From: Aeromicrobium sp.
GTDB taxonomy: Bacteria > Actinomycetota > Actinomycetes > Propionibacteriales > Nocardioidaceae
Assembly: GCA_025965435.1 (NCBI GenBank)
Contig: JAOPWZ010000117.1
Span: 1 to 32,128 of the forward strand
Length of the DNA stretch: 32,128 nt
Reading direction: 5' to 3'
Below the pieces are notes generated by a model. It searched no databases. It had not been told where the DNA came from and saw only the letters and a program-made list of their open reading frames with translations. Positions 7,800 to 16,637 of the stretch are shown piece by piece. Position numbers and translations under genes: made by a program. How positions within the stretch are numbered: the stretch's first letter is position 1; each line of letters starts with the position of its first letter.

Positions 7800-8926
7800 C
7801 CAGCACACGCCTTCGTGGACGCCCGCTCGTCCGCACGAGCTACGCGCAGGACATGTCCCTGCTCAACACGCCGGCCAAGCGTCGTTCGACGATCCTCATC
7901 ATCATCGTGTCGTTCCTGGTGCCGTTCATCGTCACCGACGACCTGCTGCTGGTGCTGACGCTGGGCATGATCTCCGCCGTCGGCGCGATCGGCCTCAACC
8001 TGGTCACGGGCTACGCCGGGCAGGTCTCGCTCGGCCATGCCTTCTTCATCGGCCTCGGTGCCTACACGGGCGCAGTGCTGGGTGGCGACACCGACGCCTC
8101 CGTCACGGGGTACGGGCTGCCGATCTACATCTGGTTGCCGGCCGCCGGCGTCGTCGCGGCCCTTGCGGGTCTGCTGGTCGGGCCGATCGCGGTCCGGCTG
8201 CGTGGCCTGTACCTCGCCATCGTGACCCTGGGGCTCGTGTTCCTGGGCGACCACATCTTCCGCGAGTCCCGCTCGCTGACCGGCGGCCCGGGCGTCGGAC
8301 GGCGCGGACCCGATCTGGTCATCTTCGGCATCGACCTGGAGGAGAGCGGCGTCGTGCTCGGCCTCGACCTCGCCCGTGAGCAGCGTCAGTTCTTCATGGC
8401 GCTGGTGTTCTTGATCATCTTCGCCGTGCTGGGTCGCAACATCGCCCGGTCGGGGGTGGGGCGGGCGTTCTCCGCGATCCGCGACCGCGACGTCGCGGCA
8501 GCCGTCATCGGCGTCGACCTCACGAAGTACAAGGTCATGGCGTTCGCGATGTCGTCGTTCTTCGCCGGGGTCACGGGCGCCCTCTACTACGCGGTCGTCG
8601 GCGTCTTCGAGCCCAGTGCGTTCGGGTTGCTGCTGAGCGTCCAGTACCTCGCGATGGTCTTGATCGGCGGAGTCGCCACGATCTCGGGGGCCATCATGGG
8701 GGCGCTGTTCATCAGCTCGCTCGGCCGCATCTCCGGTGAGATCGCGCATGTCCTGCCGTTCATCAGTGAGTCGTCGAGCGGCAGCGGCCTGCTGTCGGTC
8801 TTCCAGCTCGAGGCGATCCTCTACGGCGTCCTCATCGTCGTCTTCCTGATCTTCGAGCCACGAGGTCTCTTCGGTATCTGGACTCGTGTCCGCAACTACT
8901 GGAAGGGGTGGCCGTTCTCCTATTGA
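7796..8926 (+). CDS. livM: Branched-chain-type ABC transporter permease (LivM family)
   Basis: This 376-residue membrane protein has a roughly 30-residue cytoplasmic N-terminus and then about nine hydrophobic segments. The LivM signature LNLVTGYAGQVSLGHAFFIG is present, as is the coupling loop SGVGRAFSAIRDRDVAAAVIGV. The C-terminal EPRGLFGIW is family typical. The start is the ATG overlapping the livH stop. An 82-bp gap separates it from the binding-protein gene, the only sizeable gap inside the operon. Confidence 0.9.
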   Translation: MTSTRLRGRPLVRTSYAQDMSLLNTPAKRRSTILIIIVSFLVPFIVTDDLLLVLTLGMISAVGAIGLNLVTGYAGQVSLGHAFFIGLGAYTGAVLGGDTDASVTGYGLPIYIWLPAAGVVAALAGLLVGPIAVRLRGLYLAIVTLGLVFLGDHIFRESRSLTGGPGVGRRGPDLVIFGIDLEESGVVLGLDLAREQRQFFMALVFLIIFAVLGRNIARSGVGRAFSAIRDRDVAAAVIGVDLTKYKVMAFAMSSFFAGVTGALYYAVVGVFEPSAFGLLLSVQYLAMVLIGGVATISGAIMGALFISSLGRISGEIAHVLPFISESSSGSGLLSVFQLEAILYGVLIVVFLIFEPRGLFGIWTRVRNYWKGWPFSY

Positions 8927-9008
8927 CCCCGCCTGTGCCCCATCCCGATGTCCGCCGCAGCCGTGGCGAACTCCGCACCGTCCCCGACTCACCCAAAGGA
9001 ACTGACCT

Positions 9009-10298
9009 GTGAAGCTCAACAGACACCTCTTGCGCACGTCCGTCGTGATCGCGGCGACCGCGCTCGTGCTCACCGGCTGCCGCAGCAGCAGCGACGAAGG
9101 CTCCGGCGCCAGCCCGGGCATCTCGGACGAGGCCTGCCCCGAGGCCGTCAACGCCGACAACGGATGCATCACCCTCGGCATCATCTCCGACCTCACCAAG
9201 GGGCCGTTCGCGCCGCTCGCCGTGCCGATCACCGACGCCCAGAAGGCCTTCTGGCAGAAGGTCAACGAGGACGGCGGCGTCGGCGGCTACGACATCGACA
9301 TCACCTCCAACATCGCCGATGCCGAGTACAACCCCGAGATCCACAACCGCAAGTACCAGGAGATGCGCAAGGACGTCCTGGCGCTGGGTCAGTCCCTCGG
9401 CTCGTCGCAGACCCTCGCGATCCTCGACGACATGAAGTCCGACGACGTCATCGCCATGCCGGCCTCGTGGAACTCCGCCTGGGAGTTCGAGGACCAGGTC
9501 CTGGAGAGCGGCGCCAACTACTGCTTCGAGGCCATGAACGGCGTCGACTGGGCCGTCACCAACCGGGCCGTCAAGGGCGAGGTCATCGCGGTCGGCTACC
9601 CCGGTGACTACGGCGGAGACGCCGCGGCCGGCGTCGAGGCCGCGGCCAAGGCCAATGACCTGGACTTCGAGAAGATCGAGACCCCGACCGGCCAGGACAA
9701 CCAGGCCGGCGCGATCGCCGCGATCCTCAAGGCCAAGCCTGCTCTGGTGTTCGTCTCGACCGGCCCGGCCGAGATGGCCACGATCGTCGGCGGCGCCGCA
9801 GCGCAGGGCTTCAAGGGCACGTTCGTCGGCTCCAGCCCGACCTGGAACCCGGCCCTGCTGAAGTCGGCGGCCGCGCCCGCCCTGGAGGCCATGTACTTCC
9901 AGGCCGGACCGTGGGCACCGTTCGGAGCCGAGACCCCGGGCCACGAGGCCATGCGGGGGGCACTGGGCGAGGTGACGCCCAATGACGGCTACACCGCCGG
10001 CTGGGTCTGGAGCTACCCGCTCCTGGCCGCGCTGAAGCAGGCCGACGCCGACGGCGGCATCACCCGCGAGAGCCTGGTCAAGGCGGCCAAGGCCCTGACC
10101 GAGGTCGACTACGAAGGCATGCTGCCGCCCGAGGCGGGAGCGACGAAGGGTGAGCCGGCCGAGGTCGCGTTCCGCTCCAGCGTCGTCAGCAAGGTCGATC
10201 CGACAGCTCCCACCGGGGTGTCGGTCACGCAGGAGCTGACCACGGGCCCGACGGCCGAGGGCTACGACTTCAGCGAGCCCTGCTTCAGCCTGCAGTAA
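9009..10298 (+). CDS. livK: Substrate-binding lipoprotein of the Liv-type transporter
   Basis: The protein has 429 residues from a GTG start, backed by AAAGGA about 8 bases upstream. The N-terminus is a lipoprotein signal peptide ending in LTGC (Cys24), so the mature protein is lipid-anchored outside the membrane. The rest resembles the periplasmic-binding-protein type 1 fold of Leu/Ile/Val-BP: an opening ITLGIISDLTKGPFAPL strand, a central VIAVGYPGDYGGDAAAG segment and PALVFVSTGPAEMATIVGGA. At about 400 residues after processing it fits the larger branched-chain-type binding proteins, many of which bind aromatic or aliphatic acids. The ligand is not determinable by eye. It is the last gene of the operon and is followed by a strong hairpin. 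Confidence 0.87.
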   Translation: MKLNRHLLRTSVVIAATALVLTGCRSSSDEGSGASPGISDEACPEAVNADNGCITLGIISDLTKGPFAPLAVPITDAQKAFWQKVNEDGGVGGYDIDITSNIADAEYNPEIHNRKYQEMRKDVLALGQSLGSSQTLAILDDMKSDDVIAMPASWNSAWEFEDQVLESGANYCFEAMNGVDWAVTNRAVKGEVIAVGYPGDYGGDAAAGVEAAAKANDLDFEKIETPTGQDNQAGAIAAILKAKPALVFVSTGPAEMATIVGGAAAQGFKGTFVGSSPTWNPALLKSAAAPALEAMYFQAGPWAPFGAETPGHEAMRGALGEVTPNDGYTAGWVWSYPLLAALKQADADGGITRESLVKAAKALTEVDYEGMLPPEAGATKGEPAEVAFRSSVVSKVDPTAPTGVSVTQELTTGPTAEGYDFSEPCFSLQ

Positions 10299-10306
10299 CC
10301 CGACGG

Positions 10307-10428
10307 TTCGCCCCTTGAGCGGCACTTCGCCCCTTGAGCTGGTCGAAAGGACTTCCTTTCGACAGGCTCAAGGGGCGTTGTCGTGCGTCAAGGGGCGTCG
10401 TCGTGCTCGGGGGGGTCGTCGTGCGTCA
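10307..10428. repeat. Dispersed palindromic element, copy 2, with tandem-repeat flanks
   Basis: The core is a 24-bp-arm inverted repeat (10328-10351 and 10354-10377, two mismatches, 2-nt centre) of the same family as 506-551. On the left, TTCGCCCCTTGAGC occurs twice (10307-10320 and 10326-10339, offset 19 bp). On the right, about 19-bp degenerate units (AGGGGCGT-TGTCGTGCGTCA type) repeat three times at 10371-10390, 10391-10408 and 10409-10428. The last contains the DUF808 stop codon. The hairpin probably ends transcription from both convergent sides. Confidence 0.75.
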
Positions 10429-11355
10429 GTGCTTCGCGGACTTGGCGCGGCGCGGGACGAGATGCATGATCGTGACGGCGATGGTGCCGACGACGGCGCC
10501 GATCGCGGCCGAGCAGGACGTGTTGACGATCCAGCCGACCGCTCCGCCACCGGCGTCCTCCTCCCAGTGGTGCACGTGCTCGTACGGCCAGTGCCAGCCC
10601 AGGTCGTCGACGCCGACCAGCAGGATGTGGCCGCCGACCCACATCATCGCCACGATGCCCACGGCCGACAGGACGCGCAGGACGATCGGCATCGCGAGGA
10701 CCAGCGCGCGGCCGACCTTCTGCGAGATCTTCGACGACCGCTCGGCCAGGTGCAGCCCGATGTCGTCCATCTTGACGATCAGGGCGACGACGCCGTAGAC
10801 GAGGATCGTGATGAGGAACGCCACGACGACCAGGATCGCGGCGCGCGCGAAGAAGGCCTCGTCGGCGACCTCGTTGAGGGCGATCACCATGATCTCGCCC
10901 GACAGGATCAGATCCGTTCGGATCGCACCGCTGACCATGGTCTTCTCGTGCTCCGGGCCACCCGCGGCCACCGGCTCGACCACCTCGTCGTGGTGTCCGG
11001 GGCCGAACTTCTCCCAGATCTTCTCCACACCCTCGAAGCACAGGTACGTGCCGCCGATCATCAGGATCGGCGTGAGCAGCCACGGGAGGAACTCGCTCAG
11101 CAGGAGAGCCAGCGGCAGGATGATCAGCATCTTGTTGCGCAACGACCCGATCGCGATGCGCCAGATGACCGCCAGCTCACGCGACGCGTCGAACCCTTGG
11201 ACGTACTGCGGGGTCACCGCGGTGTCATCGACCACGACACCCGCCGACTTCGCGCTGGCCCGTGCGGCCGCCGCGCCGATGTCGTCGACCGAGGCGGCGG
11301 CCAGCTTCGCCATGGCTGCGATGTCGTCCAGCAGGGCGACGAGTCCGCCGGCCAT
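10426..11355 (-). CDS. DUF808-family inner-membrane protein
   Basis: This 309-residue protein starts MAGGLVALLDDIAAMAKLAAASVDDIG, the diagnostic opening of DUF808 (E. coli YedI-like) proteins. It continues with YVQGF, a hydrophobic pair KMLIILPLALLLSEFLPWLLTPILMIGG, and LCFEGVEKIWEK, all family features, then several further hydrophobic helices. The molecular function of the family is unknown; it is an integral membrane protein. It lies downstream of cca on the same strand with a 42-bp gap, so it may be co-transcribed with it. Its 3' end runs into the repeat array described above, and the stop codon lies within one repeat unit. Confidence 0.88.
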   Translation of the reverse strand: MAGGLVALLDDIAAMAKLAAASVDDIGAAAARASAKSAGVVVDDTAVTPQYVQGFDASRELAVIWRIAIGSLRNKMLIILPLALLLSEFLPWLLTPILMIGGTYLCFEGVEKIWEKFGPGHHDEVVEPVAAGGPEHEKTMVSGAIRTDLILSGEIMVIALNEVADEAFFARAAILVVVAFLITILVYGVVALIVKMDDIGLHLAERSSKISQKVGRALVLAMPIVLRVLSAVGIVAMMWVGGHILLVGVDDLGWHWPYEHVHHWEEDAGGGAVGWIVNTSCSAAIGAVVGTIAVTIMHLVPRRAKSAKH

Positions 11356-11357
11356 CA

Positions 11358-11389
11358 GGCGCTTCCCACAAGATTCATGGGAGAAGCCT
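11358..11389 (-). promoter_or_regulatory. Hairpin covering the DUF808 ribosome-binding region
   Basis: On the minus strand, GGCTTCTCCCA can pair imperfectly with TGTGGGAAGCGCC just before the DUF808 ATG, enclosing the GGAAG that would serve as ribosome site. It may be a translation-control hairpin or an attenuating structure between cca and DUF808. It is weak evidence from base pairing only. Confidence 0.3.
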
Positions 11390-11398
11390 ACGCGCCGC

Positions 11399-12832
11399 CT
11401 AGGTACGCGCAGCCCAATAGGCCTTGAGCGCCTCGGTCGCATCGGCCTCGCTGAGCGGACCGCGATCCATCCGCAGGTCGAGCAGGAATCGGTACGCCTC
11501 GCCCACCTCGGGCCCCGGCGTGATGCCGAGGATCGCCATGATCTGGCCACCGTCGAGATCGGGCCGGATGGAGCCGAGCTCCTCCTGCTCGGCGAGCACC
11601 GCGATGCGCTGCTCCAGCTCGTCGTACGTGCGCTGGAGCCGGACCGCCTTGCGGGCGTTGCGCGTCGTGCAGTCGGCGCGGGTGAGGATGTGCAGGCGCT
11701 CGAGCTGCTCGCCCGCGTCGCGGACGTAGCGGCGCACCGCGGAGTCGGTCCACTCACCGGAGCCGTACCCGTGGAAGCGCAGGTGCAGCTCGATCAGGGT
11801 GGCGACCTGGTCGGTCACGTCATTGCTGTACCGCAGCGCCTTCATCCGCTTGCGGGCCAGCTTGGCGCCGACGACGTCGTGGTGATGGAACGTCACGGTT
11901 CCGCCGTCCTGGAACCGGCGGGTCCGGGGCTTGCCGATGTCGTGCAGCAGCGCAGCGAGCCGGATCACCAGGTCGGGGGCCGCCTCGAGCCGGTGCTCCA
12001 GCGCGATGGCCTGCTCGAGCACGATCAACGAGTGCTCGTAGACGTCCTTGTGCCGGTGGTGCTCGTCCCGCTCCAGGATCAGCGCCGGCAGCTCCGGCAG
12101 CATCTGGGCCGCCAGGCCGGTGTCGACCAGCAGGCGCAGGCCGTCGACGGGGCGCCCGCTCAGCAGGAGCTTGTCGAGCTCGTCGCGGATGCGCTCCGCC
12201 GACACGATCTCGAGCCGTCCGGCCATCTGCGTCATCGCCGCGACGACCTCCGGCGCGGCCGAGAATCCGAGCTGGCCCACGAACCGGGCCGCACGCATCA
12301 TCCGCAGCGGATCGTCGCTGAACGACTGCTCGGGGGTCACCGGCGTGCGCAGCACCTGCGCCTCGATGTCCTCCAGCCCTCCGAACAGGTCGACGAACTC
12401 GCGCGACGGCAGGCGGATGGCCATCGCGTTGACGGCGAAGTCGCGGCGGGACAGATCGCCGTCGAGGGTGTCGCCGAACTGCACGTCGGGCTTGCGGGAC
12501 GCGGTGTCGTACTCGTCGCTGCGGTACGTCGTGATCTCGAGCTGGTGACCGCTCTTGCGCAGCCCGATGGTGCCGAACTCACGGCCCACGTCCCAGATCG
12601 CATCGGCCCACGTCGCGGCGATGCGCTCGATGTCGTCGGGACGGGCGGAGGTCGAGAAGTCCCAGTCGTTGCCGGGGCGACCGAGCACGGCATCGCGCAC
12701 CGGACCACCCACGATCGCGAGCTCGTGACCCGCCGCGTCGAAGAGCGCACCGAGCTCGGCCAGGAACGGGTTGGCGTCCAGCTCGGCATCGATCCTGGCC
12801 CGATGGTCTGCGGTCAACGAGGTCGGGGGCAC
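11399..12832 (-). CDS. cca: CCA tRNA nucleotidyltransferase
   Basis: This 477-residue protein should add or repair the 3'-CCA end of tRNAs using CTP and ATP. The class II nucleotidyltransferase head is complete: GGPVRDAVLG (42-51), catalytic DWD (56-58), SRRDFAVNAMAI (128-139). The neck/RNA-binding part with RMMRAARF follows, then an HD domain (LAALLHDIGKPRTRRF, near residue 290, preceded by EHSLIVLEQA and followed by FHHHDVVGA). Such HD-bearing CCA enzymes are called PcnA/Cca in actinobacteria and sit beside murJ near the origin, as here. The GTG start at 12832 has no good Shine-Dalgarno and a TAGAGT -10-like element ends 9 bases upstream, so the mRNA may be leaderless. Confidence 0.93.
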   Translation of the reverse strand: MPPTSLTADHRARIDAELDANPFLAELGALFDAAGHELAIVGGPVRDAVLGRPGNDWDFSTSARPDDIERIAATWADAIWDVGREFGTIGLRKSGHQLEITTYRSDEYDTASRKPDVQFGDTLDGDLSRRDFAVNAMAIRLPSREFVDLFGGLEDIEAQVLRTPVTPEQSFSDDPLRMMRAARFVGQLGFSAAPEVVAAMTQMAGRLEIVSAERIRDELDKLLLSGRPVDGLRLLVDTGLAAQMLPELPALILERDEHHRHKDVYEHSLIVLEQAIALEHRLEAAPDLVIRLAALLHDIGKPRTRRFQDGGTVTFHHHDVVGAKLARKRMKALRYSNDVTDQVATLIELHLRFHGYGSGEWTDSAVRRYVRDAGEQLERLHILTRADCTTRNARKAVRLQRTYDELEQRIAVLAEQEELGSIRPDLDGGQIMAILGITPGPEVGEAYRFLLDLRMDRGPLSEADATEALKAYWAART

Positions 12833-12840
12833 GGGGACAC

Positions 12841-12879
12841 ACTCTATCGGCCTGCCGGGGAAGCCCGTACGTCTAGCAT
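12841..12879. promoter_or_regulatory. Divergent promoters producing leaderless transcripts
   Basis: In the 53-bp gap between cca and the DUF6049 gene, the plus strand has TAGCAT (12874-12879) placed so that transcription would begin at about the GTG start at 12886. The minus strand has TAGAGT (12846-12841), a similar distance from the cca GTG at 12832. Neither start has a clear ribosome site. TAnnnT about 7 bases before the start codon is the classical actinobacterial leaderless layout. -35 elements are weak. Confidence 0.5.
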
Positions 12880-12885
12880 GTTCGG

Positions 12886-14946
12886 GTGAGCAGCCGCCGG
12901 TGCACGATCCTCGTTGCCCTGCTCCTGACGACTCTCGCGGCGCTCGCCGGTTTCGTGCCGGCCGGCGCAGCAGATGACGATCCGGGCCTGCGGGTCGCCA
13001 TCAGCTCGCTCGATCCGACCCTCCTGGCACCGGGACGAGACGTCACGATGACCGGCACCGTGACGAACGGGTCCGACCGCACCTGGTCCGCAGTGCAGGC
13101 CTACCTCGTCATCCCGGCCTCGCCCTTCACGACACGTCGCCAGATCGACGAGGCCGTCGAGGGCGGCAACACGTACACAGGTGTCCGCGTCGTCGACCCG
13201 GGCACGTTCGACGAGATCGGCGACCTGGCCCCCGGGCAGACGGCCGCCTTCCAGGTCGTCGTGCCCTACGAGCAGCTCGGCGTCACGGGGGCCGAGGGCG
13301 TCTACCCCGTCGGCGTGCAGATCCTCGCGACCGACGACACGGGCAACCGCAGCCCGACCGCCCTCGCGCGGGCGACCACCTTCCTGCCGCTGGTCTCGGC
13401 CGCCACCGAACCCGTGCCCGCCTCGGTCGTGTGGCCCTTCCTGATGCCCGACCACCGGGGTCCCGGCGGCAACTACACCGATCCCGAGGGCCTGCTCACG
13501 GCCGTCGGTCCCGGCGGACGGCTCCGCAACCTGCTCGATCTCGCAGGCAGCACACCGGCGTCGGGGGCGTCGGTCGTGATCGACCCGGCCCTGCTGGTCG
13601 GGGTCGACGATCTCGCTGCGGGGCGACACCTGCCCTCGCGCCTCAAGATCACCGACGAGCAGAAGGCTGCGGCTGCCACGTTCCTCGCCGATCTTCTGGC
13701 CTTCGCTCGTCCCCGCAGCCCGTGGATCCTGGGCTTCGACCGCCCCGACGTGCTGGCCCTGTCGTCCAACCCCGACCTGGCCGGCTCGTTGCAGGGTGCG
13801 ATCGACCGCGCGACCGAGGCGGCCTTGGCGACCCACCAGCTCAGTGGCCGCCGGGTCACGTGGCCGACGCGCGACGGCGTCAGCGGTGACCTGCTCCGCG
13901 ACCTGCGCGGCAACGGTGACAGCCCTGTCATCGTCACCCCGCGGTCCCTGCCCGACTGGGAACCTCGCTTGGGCTCGCTCGTGCAGCGCGAGACGACGAG
14001 CGGTCCGGTACCCCTGCTGGTCGACGACGCCGAGGACGGTGACCCGGCCGGCGAGGAGTCGGTCGTGACCTTGCGCCAGCGGCTGCTCAGCGAGGCGTCC
14101 CTGGCTGTGCTGGAGCGTGCCATCGACCCGGAGTCACGCGCCGATGCCGTGGTCGTGGTCGATCCGACCTGGGATCCCGGCGCCGACTGGGCGACCGGCG
14201 AGCTGTCCACGGCCTTTGCGGCACCCTTCGTCCAGCCCACGAGCCTGGACTCCTTGCTGACCCGCTCCCTCGCTACGTACGACGGCACGGTGCCGACCAC
14301 GGCGCGGGCGCGACCGATCTCGCGTGCGCAGCTCGTTGCGGCGTCCGAGATCGTGGCGAAGGGGCGCACCCTGAGCTCGATCATCGCCCAGAGCGAGGGA
14401 TTCGACGCTGCCCTGGCCCGTGACGCCGCCGAGGTGCTCGCCGTCCGGTGGCGACTGGACCGGCCCGCCGGCCTCGCCGTCGCGAACGCCCGGGCCCGCG
14501 GTGCGGGCGACGAGCTCGACAAGATCACCATCGAGGCGCCCTCGTCGGTCACCCTGTCCAGCTCCAAGGGTGGCTTCCCACTGACGATCCGCAACGACAC
14601 CGAGGAGGAGATCCGCATCGGGGTCGACCTCGACTCCAGCAACCCCGCCCTCACGATCCCCGCGGTCGAGCCGGTCTCCGTGGCCGCCGGCGAACGCCGC
14701 ACCCTCACGGTGCAGATCGATCTCGGCAACCAGCGCACCACCTTCCTGACCGCGCACCTCGCGACGGACGACGGCCAGACGGTCGGGGCCGCCACCACGT
14801 TCCGGGTCCGCTCGAGCAGCATCAGCACCGTGCTGTGGATCGCGATGGGCGCCGCTGGGGTCTTCGTCCTGATCACCCTCGCGCGCCGCTTCCACCGACG
14901 TCGCACGGGCGCCCCGACAGCGCCGTCGACGGACGACGATGACTGA
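12886..14946 (+). CDS. DUF6049-type secreted membrane-anchored protein upstream of murJ
   Basis: The protein has 686 residues: a signal peptide (CTILVALLLTTLAALAGFVPAGAA), a large extracytoplasmic part and one C-terminal membrane helix (TVLWIAMGAAGVFVLITLA, about 648-667) followed by a short basic tail. The first about 150 residues look like a beta-sandwich domain (L.P..DVTMTGTVTNGSDRTW), and a second such domain (PLTIRNDTEEEIRIGVDL) precedes the helix. It occupies the position of mycobacterial Rv3909, directly upstream of murJ, and overlaps murJ by 8 bp. It is therefore probably a partner in cell-envelope synthesis, but its biochemical role is unknown. The usual neighbouring NUDIX gene (mutT4) is absent here. 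Confidence 0.82.
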   Translation: MSSRRCTILVALLLTTLAALAGFVPAGAADDDPGLRVAISSLDPTLLAPGRDVTMTGTVTNGSDRTWSAVQAYLVIPASPFTTRRQIDEAVEGGNTYTGVRVVDPGTFDEIGDLAPGQTAAFQVVVPYEQLGVTGAEGVYPVGVQILATDDTGNRSPTALARATTFLPLVSAATEPVPASVVWPFLMPDHRGPGGNYTDPEGLLTAVGPGGRLRNLLDLAGSTPASGASVVIDPALLVGVDDLAAGRHLPSRLKITDEQKAAAATFLADLLAFARPRSPWILGFDRPDVLALSSNPDLAGSLQGAIDRATEAALATHQLSGRRVTWPTRDGVSGDLLRDLRGNGDSPVIVTPRSLPDWEPRLGSLVQRETTSGPVPLLVDDAEDGDPAGEESVVTLRQRLLSEASLAVLERAIDPESRADAVVVVDPTWDPGADWATGELSTAFAAPFVQPTSLDSLLTRSLATYDGTVPTTARARPISRAQLVAASEIVAKGRTLSSIIAQSEGFDAALARDAAEVLAVRWRLDRPAGLAVANARARGAGDELDKITIEAPSSVTLSSSKGGFPLTIRNDTEEEIRIGVDLDSSNPALTIPAVEPVSVAAGERRTLTVQIDLGNQRTTFLTAHLATDDGQTVGAATTFRVRSSSISTVLWIAMGAAGVFVLITLARRFHRRRTGAPTAPSTDDDD

Positions 14947-16573
14947 CCAGTCGATCGCCCGCGCCAGTGCGTGGATGGCGTTGGGGACGATCGTCTCGCG
15001 CATCACGGGTTTCCTGAGGCTCGCCCTGCTGGCCTGGGTCATCGGTGTCTCGCTCAACGGCGACATCTTCGACGCCGCCAACACGATCCCCAACGCGCTC
15101 TACATCCTGGTCGCCGGAGGCATCTTCAACGTCGTGCTCGTGCCCCAGCTCGTCCGGGCCATGAAGAACGACCCCGACGGCGGCGACGCGTACGCCAACC
15201 GCGTCATCACGCTTGGGATCACGGTGCTCGGCATCGCCGCGGTCCTGCTGACGCTCGCCGTGCCGCTGATCCTGCGGCTCGTGTTCCCCGACGAGCTGTT
15301 CGGTGACGGTCTCGACGAGCAGCGCGAGTCCGCGACCCTGCTGATGATGCTGTGCATGCCGCAGGTGCTGTTCTACGGCGTGTTCGTGCTGGTCGGGCAG
15401 GTGCTCAACGCCCGCCGGCGCTTCGGGCCCATGATGTGGGCGCCGATCGTCAACAACGTCGTGGCGTGCGCGGTGATCCTGGCCTACTACGTCGCCTTCG
15501 GCGCGAGCAACGACCTCGACGGCTTCACGACGAACCAGGCGATCCTGCTGGGCCTCGGGTCGACCGTCGCGATCGCGCTGCAGGCCCTCATCCTCATCCC
15601 GTACCTGCGGGCCGCCGGATTCCACTACCGCCCTCGCTTCGACTTCCGCGGAGTCGGCCTGGGCCACACCTTCCGCCTCGGCCTGTGGACGCTGCTGTTC
15701 ATCCTGGTGAACCAGATCGCGTACGTCGTCATCACCCGGCTGGCGACGACCGCGAACGTGGAGGGCGCCCTCGACGGCAAGCCCGCGGCGGGCCTGGCCG
15801 TGTACAGCCTCGGCTTCCTGGTCAGCCAGCTCCCCCACGGGGTCATCACGGTGTCCTTGGCGACCGCGATCATCCCGACCCTCGCGTCGCTGGCCGCCGA
15901 TCGCCGCCACGAGGACTTCCGGGTCGAGCTGAGCCGCACCCTGCGACTGGCACTGGTCATCATCGTGCCGATCGCCGTCGCGATCGCCTGCCTCGGCCAG
16001 CCCGCGGTGGCGATCGCGGGTGGGGTCGGCTCGCTGGGGGGCGCCACCGAGCCGATCGGTCACACGGTCCAGGCCTTCTCGATCGCGATGGTGGCGTTCA
16101 CGATCCACTACCTGATGCTTCGCGGGTTCTACGCCAACGAGGACACCCGGACGCCCTTCCTGATCCAGGTCGTCATCACGGTCGTCAACATCGGCGCGGC
16201 GATCGCGCTGACCTCGCTGGTCGAGCCGTACCGGGTGGCCATGATGCTCGCGCTGTCGTACGGCATCGCTTACGTCGTCGGCTCGGCGATCTCGGTCACG
16301 GTGCTGTCACGGGTGACCGGACGAGTGATCGATCGCGAGATGCTGGTGTTCGCCGCGCGCCTGCTCGCCGCGAGTGCGGCAGCCGCCTTCGTCACGCTCG
16401 GGGTCGCGCACGGCCTCGACATCGCGGGGGTCGAGCCGGCCCGGGCCCTCGGCGGCCTGGTGACCACCGTCGTGGCGGGCCTGGCCGGCGCCGTGACGTA
16501 CGTGGCCGCCGCGAAGGTCGTCGGCCTGACGGAGCTGGGCTACCTCGTGACGTCGCTGCGTCGTCGCGGCTGA
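14939..16573 (+). CDS. murJ: Lipid II flippase MurJ (MviN)
   Basis: This 544-residue polytopic protein has about 14 hydrophobic segments and matches the MurJ/MviN family: opening ASAWMALGTIVSRITGFLR, then AANTIPNALYILVAGGIFNVVLVPQLVRA, the cytoplasmic QVLNARRRFGPMMWAPIVNN, and LSQLPHG-type VSQLPHGVITVSLATAIIPTLA. It flips the peptidoglycan precursor lipid II across the membrane. Its ATG overlaps the stop of the preceding gene by 8 bp. In Mycobacterium tuberculosis (Rv3910) the protein continues into an intracellular pseudokinase and an extracellular domain. Here MurJ ends after the membrane part and those domains are a separate gene 64 bp downstream. Confidence 0.93.
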   Translation: MTDQSIARASAWMALGTIVSRITGFLRLALLAWVIGVSLNGDIFDAANTIPNALYILVAGGIFNVVLVPQLVRAMKNDPDGGDAYANRVITLGITVLGIAAVLLTLAVPLILRLVFPDELFGDGLDEQRESATLLMMLCMPQVLFYGVFVLVGQVLNARRRFGPMMWAPIVNNVVACAVILAYYVAFGASNDLDGFTTNQAILLGLGSTVAIALQALILIPYLRAAGFHYRPRFDFRGVGLGHTFRLGLWTLLFILVNQIAYVVITRLATTANVEGALDGKPAAGLAVYSLGFLVSQLPHGVITVSLATAIIPTLASLAADRRHEDFRVELSRTLRLALVIIVPIAVAIACLGQPAVAIAGGVGSLGGATEPIGHTVQAFSIAMVAFTIHYLMLRGFYANEDTRTPFLIQVVITVVNIGAAIALTSLVEPYRVAMMLALSYGIAYVVGSAISVTVLSRVTGRVIDREMLVFAARLLAASAAAAFVTLGVAHGLDIAGVEPARALGGLVTTVVAGLAGAVTYVAAAKVVGLTELGYLVTSLRRRG

Positions 16574-16637
16574 GGCTCGCGGTCGCTGCGCGCCGACTAC
16601 GATGGGTCGCACGCGACGGGCTGACAAGGGGTAGGCG

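Noticed and set aside
7760-10325. Roughly 500-codon minus-strand frames opposite livM and livK
   Set aside because: These are shadows of genes whose plus-strand products have clear LivM and lipoprotein features.
10315-12889. Long plus-strand open frames opposite DUF808 and cca
   Set aside because: The minus-strand proteins have intact family motifs (DUF808 opening, GGPVRD/DWD/RRDF/HD). The opposite frames have none and are strongly biased in composition.
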